Positions 27,181 to 37,342 of a stretch of DNA of 64,000 nucleotides are shown in pieces; the stretch's first letter is position 1; the number at the start of each line of letters is the position of its first letter. A model generated the notes under the pieces. The model did not search any database, was not told where the DNA came from, and was given only the letters and a program-made list of their open reading frames with translations. The position numbers and the translations under genes were made by a program. The stretch comes from Halictus rubicundus (taxonomy: Eukaryota > Arthropoda > Insecta > Hymenoptera > Halictidae), in assembly GCF_050948215.1 (NCBI RefSeq), contig NC_135157.1, positions 8,308,001 through 8,372,000 on the forward strand. Reading direction: 5' to 3'.

Positions 27181-28366
27181 CCGCAGACATACGATTACAT
27201 AATAATTTTATTACAAATATTCTGTTTCCTTTGAAACACAAGTTTCTTGTTTACAATGCTTGAAATTTCATGATGTATAATTGTATTTCATTAGACTAAA
27301 TTACGATGACTCGGATTGGGAGAAATGAAGTATGCACTGTCTCATTCCGAATCGTAATTAATATTTTGTATCAGCCGTTCTACCAAGAATCTGGCGACCA
27401 ACTCTTAAAACGATATACATATGTCTGCATACATTAAATTTGTACAAAGGTTCAGTTCCTTAGACACGCGTTGCGACGCATGTGCAATGAGTATTTTTTC
27501 TCTTTTAATTATTATTAACATAGTATAGTACTATTAAATCTTCTTGAACGATAATTAAGCACAAGGAGAGATCACAATGAAAAAAACTGCAATCAACGGA
27601 TCCCAATCGATCAATGTAATACACAGATTAATGTGTTACTAAAATTTAATGTCGACATAGCAGTAACATTGCGTCTGCTCTTGCTTAAAGTACATTATGA
27701 GTAGGTCCCATGACTCTTGGGATACATGATAAATTAAGTGACAAGTACGAAGGATAATCAAACGATGATCGTGTAAAATAATAAAATATTACGAAATTTT
27801 AATTTAAGATATCATTACTAAATGAAAAACGTGATTAACAAATTTATAAATATACAAACAGGCAGCCACTGTCGAGAGTGTTACAACCAGAAGCGTACCG
27901 TAACTACATACGTAATTTGGCGAAATGTAACAAGCTCTTTCTTTATCTACGATAATTTTTTCTTGTCCCTCAGTACTTGAAATTACCCGTACTATTGTCT
28001 TAGACACAAACAATAACTGTATCAAATTATCAGTAATTATAAAAAAAAAAGGTAAACAAAAATATTTCTGAATGTTAACAATTTTATAAGATACGTTCCT
28101 AATAATTTTGCATACTATAACAATATATATGTATGTATGTATATGTATATATATTACAATTCGTTCGTGTATATTAAATATTAAATAATTTTATCGTGTG
28201 CGTTTTTAATAACAATGCACTCGTTATATAGAAATAAAACACTGTATATAATTATGAAAGAATTTGACACCTGCAGGTCATTGCTTCTTGTCACACTCTC
28301 GACTTATGATTATATCAGGATGGTAGAAGTTGAAGAATTTTAAAGGTAAAACGATAAAAAACTTGA

Positions 28367-31300
28367 TCACTTTTTGATTTGCAGCCATGGATGCTTCAGG
28401 CACTCTGCTGCTGTAGCTCGCACACTCGGGTCAAACTCAAGCATCGGAGTTAGGAACTCTTCAAACTCGCGCGCTTCTCTCGGTAACCAATCATATTTTT
28501 CTGTAAGCACCTCGTACAATCCCCAAGGTTTCAATCCAGTAATATGCTTCAACTCGCCCTTCTTATTGAAGTACATTTTTGAGTTTTTGCCAGATAGAGC
28601 AATACGTTTTGGTATTTCTCCAAGTAATTCGATAATATGAGCTAAGTGATCTTCGTCTCTATGATAATACATTGTTTTAAGTGGAAAGAAATTACAACAG
28701 ATTTATAATGATTGAAATAGTAAATAAATAACAATGTTGTTTTTTACCTGCAATAATCTTTACCACTATGCGGTTCGAAGAGATAGTCACCAGTCGCTAA
28801 TTCAAATGCCATACAGGCGGTAGACCATATGTCCGCGGAAGTATCATACCCAGATCCTAATAACACTTCTAATGATCTGTATTGACGAGTTTGGATGTCG
28901 TCCGTGAATTTTTTGTAGACCCAACATGCATTTCCGAGATCTGCTATTTTCACTTCAACATCACATTCCACTATGGCAGGATCTAAGGGAGCTACGGATG
29001 CTCGTTTTAATTGTTTACTGTCTGGTGGTTGTAAATTACGTCCTTTAAGAGAATACAATTAAAATGCAATTAATTAGAAGCAGTTAACAACTATTTCCTA
29101 AACATTTTACCTTCGCTACATTCGTCTGTATCTTCATGATCAGGTGGTAACATTCCTTCTCCACAACTTTTTTCTACATCACATAAGTTCGCATTATCCA
29201 TCTTTTCAGGTTGTTGAGGTAACTGATTGTCTACTTTCTCTCCACCACCTAGACTATCAACACCGTTGAGGTGTAATGAAGGCGCTGACGGTTCTGATAT
29301 GTCAGGCGAACCTTTGCTTTCAGTATTATCTTCTATACTTTCTGTATTTATATCTTGATCTGGACTATTTGTTTCTAATTCTCCGTTTTCTCTTGTGTTA
29401 TTTGCCATTTTATTTTGTTCCTCGAGTTCTTCGATTTGTTCCATTTGTTTTTTCAATAATTCATTTTGACGTTTAGCTTTCTTTTTAAGTTTTTTCTTTT
29501 TATTTTTCGACATTTTAGAGTTAGGAGTAGGTTCTTGAAATTCCTTTGGTGCGGTTGAAATTAATGATACTGGCAATCTCATTCCTAAAGAATGTAGTTC
29601 GGTAGCTTCACAAGCTAATTTCCGTATGTAAGCTTCATCAACGCAAATAAGAACATTTTCGGGCTTAATATCTGTATGAATAATTTTACCTGAAAAAGAA
29701 ACAGATCTTTTGAAATATCAGTTCATTTTAATAATATTAATTTAATTAATTTTTATTATAATTTAATTAATATTCATTAATTTAATGTTATTTTAATGTT
29801 GGAAAGAAATTTTCTAAAAATAATTTCAAATGCCTCAAATTTGCATTATGCGAAAGTGTTTTAATTTTCAAAGTTTTTCATACATTTGCACGAAAGTTAA
29901 ACATAATAAATATTGAACAAATTTTTCTCAAGTCTGTCTTACATTTATTATGGAGATAATCAAGTCCTTCAAGGACCTGTCTGATGATACGTTTAACATT
30001 ATTCCTTGGAATTCCTCTATAGTTGGATTTAATAATCAGTTTTAGGAGATTATGTCCAAGCACTTCAAATACCATGCAAACATGCAGACCATTAATGCCA
30101 CTGATCTTGAAATCATTGAGCAACTGGACGGTTTTATTGCGTTTAGGATCACTGGAATCTGTATCACGCACGTCTTTCAATAATTTTATTTCATCCAATG
30201 CAGTTTCAGTAAAATGCGATGCAGATTTCACCACTTTAAGTGCCACAAATCGTTTATCCTGCAGAACATATTTCAAGACATTCCCCTTATATACACTTAA
30301 TAATCATAAAAAAATATGTTATTTCAATATGAATATACGTACTTGTAAATCCCAGCAAAGCCAAACCGTTGAAAAATGGCCCCAACCCAGCTTACGAGTT
30401 ACATGATAACGATTTAAGAATAAATCCCCTATTTTAACTGGATGATATCCTCCTTTACAGTAATCACTGCTATCCTCTTGTTCTTCGTCTTCGCTACTGT
30501 AAAGCTCATCGTCGTCCTCTATTGTTTCATTACTGGAGCTATGGCGTGGGTCCAGTCTATAAATTTTATTAGAAAAACAGAAAAGAAAGTAATACGAATC
30601 AGAAAATGCAAAACAAAATTATGCTCCTTAGTCAATAATATAAATAAGTAATGACACGAACAAATATAAGGTTTAAATTATACTTATAATTAACGTTTAG
30701 GCATAAACAAACTGTAAAACACATTATAGATAAATGACATAAAAACTGGAGAACCTATATAAAATTTGAATATAATGTCTTTTTCTCCAATAACTTTGAA
30801 ACCACAGATTAGGACTATTAATGAAACTCATATTTTTTTAATTATAAGAAAAACAAACAACTTGCTTTAACATTTTCCAAATGCTGCTTAATGCATTACT
30901 TTCTATCAACAAGACTACTAGAATACCCTTAACGTAATGACCTTTGTTTATACTTATTGACTTCCACAATTTCAGCTCCTGTTTTTCGTTATAAAGAAGA
31001 ATTAATTTCAAACATGTCGTTTTTTTTAAAGAAAAAAAGTTAATGACAAATTGATATTGAGGACATATTTGCATGTCTCTTGTCATACCCTAAATAGTTC
31101 ACTGACAATATTTGATCAATATGAAATGGTAAATGAAAATTAATAAACAACATTGCAGTTACATTTGTTAAATAAAAGTTGACTTAAATCACAAGTTGTT
31201 AGCAAGGAAATCAACAAAAAGTAAAATAACTCATTAATAAAAGATAACCAAGTACCTCTTTCCGAGGTAGAAATCTGAAATCCGTTTTTCTTGTAGGGTT

Positions 31301-31734
31301 TCTGGCGCTTTTGAGCATTGTGCTCCTGGTGTCTCTGATTCACCCTGAGAATTTCCCTTTCCCTCAGCTGTCCAACTATGTTTATTAAACCGAAATTTAC
31401 TTAAATTATAAACTGTCAGCAAGAAAAGCGAACAAATAATGAAATAATAGATTGACAAACAAGTAAAATTCATCGAAATTATAAACTGTCAGTAAGAGAA
31501 GTCAACGAAAAATGAAATAATACATTAATAAAAGATAATCTGGTACCTCTTTCCGAGGTAGAAATCTGAAATCCGTTTTTCTTGTGGGTTTTCTGGCGCC
31601 TTTGAGCATTGTGCTCCTGGTGTGTCTGATTCACCCTGAGAATTTCCCTTCCCTTTCCGTTTGCTCGGCTTGTGCCTCTTTTTCTTGGCTTGAATCGCTA
31701 GGACCCGCCTGTTCACGTCCGTCTTCGCACTCAT
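28367..31734 (-). CDS. SRPK: SRPK, SR-protein-specific serine/threonine kinase
   Basis: Six exons on the minus strand: 31547-31734 (start), 30343-30556, 29943-30258, 29111-29689, 28748-29042, 28367-28658; 627 residues, all phases consistent. SRPKs phosphorylate Arg-Ser repeats of splicing factors and control their nuclear import. Motifs: SDYCKGGYHPVKIGDLF leading into the Gly loop LGWGHFSTVWLCWD (about 117-132), VALK with Lys142, the SRPK-specific catalytic loop HTDIKPENVL (244-253; HTD in place of HRD), DLG in place of DFG in KIADLGNACWV (about 467), then QTRQYRSLEVLLG and SADIWSTACM. A roughly 190-residue Lys/Glu-rich, acidic spacer splits the kinase domain at its usual position. The C-terminus RATAAECLKHPWL is typical. 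A near-identical second copy of the 3' half of exon 1 lies inside intron 1. Head-to-head with ataxin-3. Confidence 0.96.
31140..31660. repeat. Tandem duplication of SRPK exon 1 end plus intron sequence (unit about 291 bp)
   Basis: The donor sides lie at 31256 and 31547, an offset of 291 bp, and similarity continues through the exon and into the following intron. The intron motif (plus strand: aaattataaactgtcag, then caag/taag, then aaatgaaataat) appears three times, near 31185-31235, 31412-31455 and 31478-31530, so part of the unit exists in three copies. This points to successive unequal crossing-over. Confidence 0.8.
31256..31367 (-). other. Duplicated SRPK exon inside intron 1 (candidate alternative or poison exon)
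   Basis: On the minus strand this 112-bp block repeats the 3' half of SRPK exon 1 at about 95% identity. The shared part encodes GKGNSQGES(E/D)TPGAQCSK and APE(T/N)(L/P)QEKRISDFYLG, so only three residues change and the frame is open. The donor (AAAGAG|gtact) is kept. A new acceptor-like TTGGACAG|CT marks its start, but in a phase that differs from the exon 1 donor: joining exon 1 to it reads AGC TGA, a stop. It can therefore act as an in-frame exon only with another upstream exon of suitable phase, or as a stop-introducing exon, or be unused. Confidence 0.7.
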
Positions 31735-32895
31735 ACCGTCCTTTGCGCCTCGATTCGTCGGGCCGCTATACTTTTTTTTTTCGCACTTCTCACACTTCCG
31801 TTTTCACTTCCCTCTATAAATTTGTTCTTTCACGTTCGAATGGAGGCACTTACATCCGTTACACCTCGTCCCCGAGTCGTCTACGAACGATGTAATATGG
31901 TTTTATTATCGTCTCATTTCTGCGCTGTGCCGCGCACTTCGCTCGGCGGTTGTTTGAGTATGGCCGCCCCCGCCGTCACCGTGTCTCTCCGGCCTCCGTT
32001 TTCGAGCAAAGCAGGTGTCGTCTTCTACAGGTCGTCGACGCTGTCCTAATCTCTAACACACCACAACCTTCTCTCGAGATCGCCCTTATACCGGCGATAC
32101 ACTCGCAGATACAAGCGCCTTCCTTTCCGGCACACTCGCGATTTCCAATTTTTCTACAGATTCCCTTCGCTCGCACTCGGTAATACTCAATACTCGGTAT
32201 CCTTTTCTATGCCGTGGTAGTAGACGAAGCTCAAATTCGGCCAAAGCCTTTAAATAATAATTTTATAGTTTCCGATGCTTCTCACCGATTAGAGACTACA
32301 TTGTGCTTTCCGATGCTCACAATTTTGTCGAATATTTTGTACTTAGCTTAATGTTTTCGTTCGATGAAATTATATTTTATATAGGTATTCCTCCGCGAAG
32401 GAAAAATGTAATCAATTTTATAGAGATCATTTAAAGATGCGACAGAACGTAAAGATGATATAATTATGTAATGCAACGCATCTATGTCTAATGAAAACTA
32501 TTTTAATGAAAACATGTGATTAATCTTTTATTTTCTATTTACATTTTTAATGTATTTTTTTCTTTGCAATATTACAAAGATTTATGCTTTACGCGGACAA
32601 ATGCTAAAATGTTTTTATGGCTTAAAGTTTTTACAAAATATATATACTATATATTTATAACTTATTTTATAATTATGGAATCTGTTGCGAGATGGTAGTA
32701 CTGTAGGTGTTCTCGGTAAAACCTACCGACACGCTTTACTATACTTTATGTATTTCTGGTTATAACCAAAAAATATTTTTGTGGGTGACGTTTAGTCATA
32801 GAAATGTTTTAAGCTTGTTCGACGTATAACAACTTAATTATTCCTTATTTAATGTCTGTATATTTCACGTACTACATTCGACAAATACCGGTACA
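31735..32895. promoter_or_regulatory. Shared 5' region between SRPK (-) and ataxin-3 (+)
   Basis: The two start codons face away from each other with 1,161 bp between. The first 450 bp next to SRPK are much GC-richer (for example GGCCGCCCCCGCCGTC near 31963) and pyrimidine-rich on the plus strand, as expected for the SRPK 5' UTR and promoter. The half next to ataxin-3 is AT-rich. Open frames here are compositional shadows. I see no coding exon. Confidence 0.5.
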
Positions 32896-34731
32896 ATGGA
32901 AACAATATTCCATGAAAAGGTAAATAATGATATGCGCAGTAAAAAGATTGACGGTCTTTTTGTATCTATACCGTATTAATATGAAAAATGTTTTACAGCA
33001 AGAAGGTTATTTGTGCGCACAACATTGTTTAAATGCACTTTTGCAAGGACCATATTTTAATGCAGTGGATCTTGCCAGTTTTGGTCACGAATTGGATAAA
33101 GAGGAACGAATGAGAATGGCAGAGTCAGGTGTTGACAGTGAAGATTATAGACTCTTCTTAGAGGTATATATTTCTATTGCATCATAGTTTTTGCAGTAGT
33201 ATATGTATACCTGACTCATATAATTCATACTGATTCGCATAAATCTATAGAAACAGAAACACTCAATTTGGTTTCAACAGTGTACAATATAACAATAATA
33301 ACAGCGTACATTTGTTTAAAAGTAGAAAATCTGTGCTTAGTTAAACAAACAGTGTTCGTACAAGAAACGGATAAAGTGTATTATAACTAAACTGTATTAT
33401 TCTCAACTAAATATCAATCGTTTGTTAAAATTTCTATAAAATATCAGCAAAACAAATTGTATATAATAATATTATACATAAAAAAAAATGATATTAATTG
33501 TTTTGTTTAGCAACCATCAGGAAATATGGATGATAGTGGATACTTTTCAGTTCAAGTTATTAGCAGAGCATTGAAAGTTTTGGAGTTAGAGCTAGTCCCA
33601 TATAATAGTACTGAATCGGCAGCTTTAATGGCACGGAAAGATCCTTCGTAGGTTATTATTCATTTCTTCATATCTTCATTTTTCATGTATTTTTTAACAA
33701 AAACAAATAATATAAGAAATTCATATATATATATATATAGACTTTTAATTTTGTATTCATTATCATTTTTCATATATTAATTTATATTTTTTTGCGCTAG
33801 TATATAGTAATAAGAGATATGCTTTTTCAGACTGATGAAAGCATACATTTGTAACTATAAAGGCCATTGGTTTACCATAAGAAAAATTGGGAAACAATGG
33901 TTTAATTTGAATTCTATGTTGAGTGGACCACAACTCATATCAGATACTTATCTTGCAATGTATTTAACTCAATTAATACAAGATGGTAAGCACAATTATA
34001 TTCAAAAAATAAAAAAAGAATAAAATCTTATCTTATCTTATCTTGTAAAAATAAAATTACATTCAATTATAATGTACTTTTTAATAGGTTATTCTATCTT
34101 TATCGTTATTGGTATACTTCCTCAATGTGCTGCAGATGATGTTCTTATGAAAAATCCAGTAATAATTGCACCAAAAATAAAAGCACCTTCGAAAACAGAG
34201 TCGAAAGGTTATCGGTTGGGTGTTAGAGAAGAAGATGAACTGTTAAAAGCTGCACTTGCTCTAGGAGAAGTAAAAGTACCAAGTACTTCTAATTTGTTAA
34301 GAACGACTAGTACTACAGATTCAAATGTATATAACAAACCATCGACATCCAAGGAAGAAACGACAGAGAATAAACCGCGAGAAAGGATAATTCCTATAAA
34401 AGTTGAAGGCAGAGACGAAAATGATGATGAAACTGCAGAGTTGCAAAGGGCGCTGCAGTTAAGTCTAGAAAATAATAAGGAAGATGATATCGACGAATCT
34501 GTTAAATTGAGATTAGACCTACATAATGATAATAAAGCAACTCATACAACAAACATAACTGGTGAAACGGATGAAGACGATGATTTACGAAGAGCTCTTC
34601 AATTGAGCTTAGAATGTGTCACTGCTCCACCAACACCGGATCCTGAGGATTTGCGTTGGCGTCGATTAAATTATTTTGGTGTTCATTCGAGGTCGTCAAG
34701 TGCAGAAACATCCCAAAAACTAAACACTTAA
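32896..34731 (+). CDS. ATXN3: Ataxin-3, Josephin-domain deubiquitinase
   Basis: Five exons: 32896-32919, 32999-33163, 33511-33647, 33831-33985, 34088-34731; 374 residues. The Josephin cysteine-protease residues sit at the same numbers as in human ataxin-3: Gln9 and Cys14 in METIFHEKQEGYLCAQHC, then the catalytic His in NYKGHWFTIRK and Asn in WFNLNSML. The N-terminal domain ends with ISDTYLAMYLTQLIQDGYS. Two good ubiquitin-interacting motifs follow in the last exon, ELQRALQLSLENN and DLRRALQLSLECV, plus an earlier UIM-like DELLKAALALGE. There is no polyglutamine tract. By family knowledge it trims ubiquitin chains and works with VCP/p97 in protein quality control. The first exon has only eight codons. 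AATAAA lies at 34876. Confidence 0.96.
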
Positions 34732-34759
34732 TAATATGTGCAAATTTTGTTTAATATTA

Positions 34760-34795
<36 letters not shown>

Positions 34796-37342
34796 TATTA
34801 CTATCACTATCATTATTATTAAAGCAAATTTTATTTGTAAATTATAAATGACTAATTACTTTGTATACTACGAATAATAAAGATCTGGAAAATGAATGTA
34901 CAAATAAAGAACATGTATATGTTGAAACTACTAAACTTCTTGTTTACCATCACATTACTAATGTGCATCACTATACTATTACTAATTACCTTTATTTTTA
35001 AAAACACTTGCTCGATTTAATTACTTTACGGGTACATTGTAAATATTAATTTTTCAAATGTACTCGATGTTGTCGGTTAAAAATTTTACGTATTCGAAAA
35101 CACTGTTGAAAACACACTTCCCCTTTATTTTCGTGCGTACTTTAATTTGAATTGCCAAAATAAGTTGCATTTTTATTGGTCTTTTCAACGTGTAACATGA
35201 TTAACGAACAATATAAATCTTTTCGTTGTAGTATTACCAGAAAGTTATGTATCAAGATTTTAACTGCAGTTGCTCTGTGGTTGCTCCTGTTTTGTATGTG
35301 AATGCTGAATGTTGACATTCAACATGGCGGCATGTCGTCAGTGCTGTGCTGTGTCGTGGTGAGTTTTATAAAACTTTCTAAAGTCGTTCGATTACGAGCT
35401 TTATAACGAAACAATTAGATTTTGCAGGATTATTCGTTCTCCATCAAGAATATTCATATTTTATAAGTCCGTTGAGGTCTGATAAATTTTTACGATACCC
35501 ATAGAAATGAGCGACTTCATAAAAAAATCAGAATCTCATAACTGGCAAGCACGTATAATATTTCGGAGTTTTGTTTTCTTCTCTTTTGGAAATGTGTTTT
35601 ATCGACTCGAATTTCAGATGGACGATTATAAAATTAGTAGAATGACATGTATTTAGTTATATTCCGAATATACTTACGATACCTATACCGTTACATATAT
35701 TTCAAACATTTTCATGTGGGTGTTCAAGTAATCTATCTGACTTGTACTAAAGTTCGAGTATTATGATTTAAACCATGAACCGACGACAATAATGTCTTGA
35801 TTGGTTATTCAACGTCGGTAAACAAGATTTAAAACGCGAATAAAATATAGAGAATTAGATAAAAAACGTTGAGAAAACACCACCAGTTGGATCATAAAAA
35901 GTCAATGTCAAACTGGCTCTCAATTATTGCGAATATCTTGTTTATCTCATGTGAAACCACAAATAGAATATAGTAAAAATATGCTGTGAATTATCTTATA
36001 TACTTAAACATTCATATCAATGTAAAGTGTAAAATATATAATAACCTATAAGTACACCTGAGACAATACTTATTAGTGGAAATTTATTTTTTACTCGGCC
36101 CAACTACATTATGTATGGTAAAAATTCTCATTACATGTATATGTATGTATAAGACATAAAAAATTACGAGGGTACATCTTTTTTTATAGATAATACATAT
36201 ACTTTTTAAATAGTATAATTGTTCAAGAAATGACTAAATAGTTACACTTGTCAATTAGACAAATTAATCACAACATGATTAAAAAAACAAAAAAAAAATA
36301 AACACTACTCTTTCAAACGAATATTTGAATCTGTCAGAATCTTCTGTTGGAAAGCTCGTGATCATTAGATTTACATTTAAATATTATTATTTATTTATAA
36401 ATAATGTTTGATCTATACTAAGATAAATGTATTTTTTAAATTTTCAGCTTGTGTAATTGTTAGTTTAGGACATTTTTGAAACCAAGGCTCACTGTAAATT
36501 TCACAATTAAATGCTGAAGAAAGAAACGCTAATATAGAAATATCGGAACAACACAATCACACTCAGCACGCATTGAAGACATCTGAGGATTTTCAAGTCA
36601 ACATTTATCCTTTAAATCTCCTATGTTTTTTGATTTACTCCTTTTATTAAGGATGACTGCTGTTTAAGAGGAAACACGGTTATTCTAACATACACTAAAT
36701 TGAGTAAATATCAAACAGTTGTTAATAACACTCGTGCATACATATGTGGAAAGTATCAATGGTCTATGATGTGCTAAGAATTTTGTACTCGTATTAATTC
36801 GTAAATCAACATTAACTATATCGTTCATTTATATATTGTGTACACAAGCTTTGTGAGAAAGAGTTAGGTGAGCCATAAAGTGACCGTAATTGTGATTGCG
36901 GCTGAGATTGTGCTGCTTTTGGTTAATAAAACACTTGTATTTATATTTAAAAGGAGTGCCAATATCGCACAGAGTTGTCGAGGTACTCGCAGATAAATAA
37001 TTTATAATATACGTGAAAATACGTTCAAATCCTTCCTTCCACTTCTTGGTCACAAAGGAGCCTGCATTTCTGCAGCATTTTAAAGAGCCTCTCTTCCTCT
37101 GTATTAAGTTCTTGTAACATTATAATAGTGAACAAAGATATAAGGTACCAAGAACCGTTCTGTGATATCTATGTTAACACTTAAATAATTGAAAAGACTA
37201 AAAATTTCTAAATATAAGTATATATATATATATATTGTGGTGAAACGGAAGTGAACATAAAAAAGAAATTAAGTAATTGTTTCAAGAAAAGAGGAATACT
37301 TATACGTCAAGATTACATTTAAAGTTGTGCGAATTCGAAACA
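34732..37342. other. Ataxin-3 3' UTR, intergenic DNA and Unr 5' region
   Basis: No supported coding gene. An ATT microsatellite (34756-34795) lies in the ataxin-3 3' UTR. Around 35300-35360 a GC-richer patch contains CAACATGGCGGCATG, an excellent YY1/Pleiohomeotic-type motif, followed by a good donor (TCGTG|gtgagt), so it is probably the first non-coding Unr exon and core promoter. From 35.4 to 37.25 kb the sequence is AT-rich with no recognisable exon until the Unr leader just before 37343. Confidence 0.5.
35318..35358 (+). promoter_or_regulatory. Putative Unr first exon start with YY1/Pho-type ATGGCGGC motif
   Basis: AACATGGCGGC matches the AANATGGCGGC consensus of YY1/Pleiohomeotic sites that sit at many animal transcription starts. 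A strong gtgagt donor follows within 35 bp. The link to Unr is inferred from position and strand. Confidence 0.45.

Larger units (their letters stand above)
21600..28366. other. Long gene-poor stretch: NHE8 3' UTR, repeats and SRPK 3' UTR
   Basis: I find no convincing coding gene in 6.8 kb. Left part: NHE8 3' UTR, very AT-rich. About 22.86-23.10 kb: piggyBac-like MITE. From about 23.5 to 27.5 kb the DNA is a little GC-richer, with many microsatellites (GA at 24699-24717, TA near 26080-26102, GA/CAGA near 26229-26263, an AT palindrome at 27127-27180) and a repeat with inverted ends near 25.25-25.62 kb. The longest open frame (204 codons at 25725-26339) has no domain, contains microsatellite translation and looks accidental. 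The last 150 bp are the SRPK 3' UTR; a minus-strand ATTAAA lies at 28205-28210. Confidence 0.6.
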
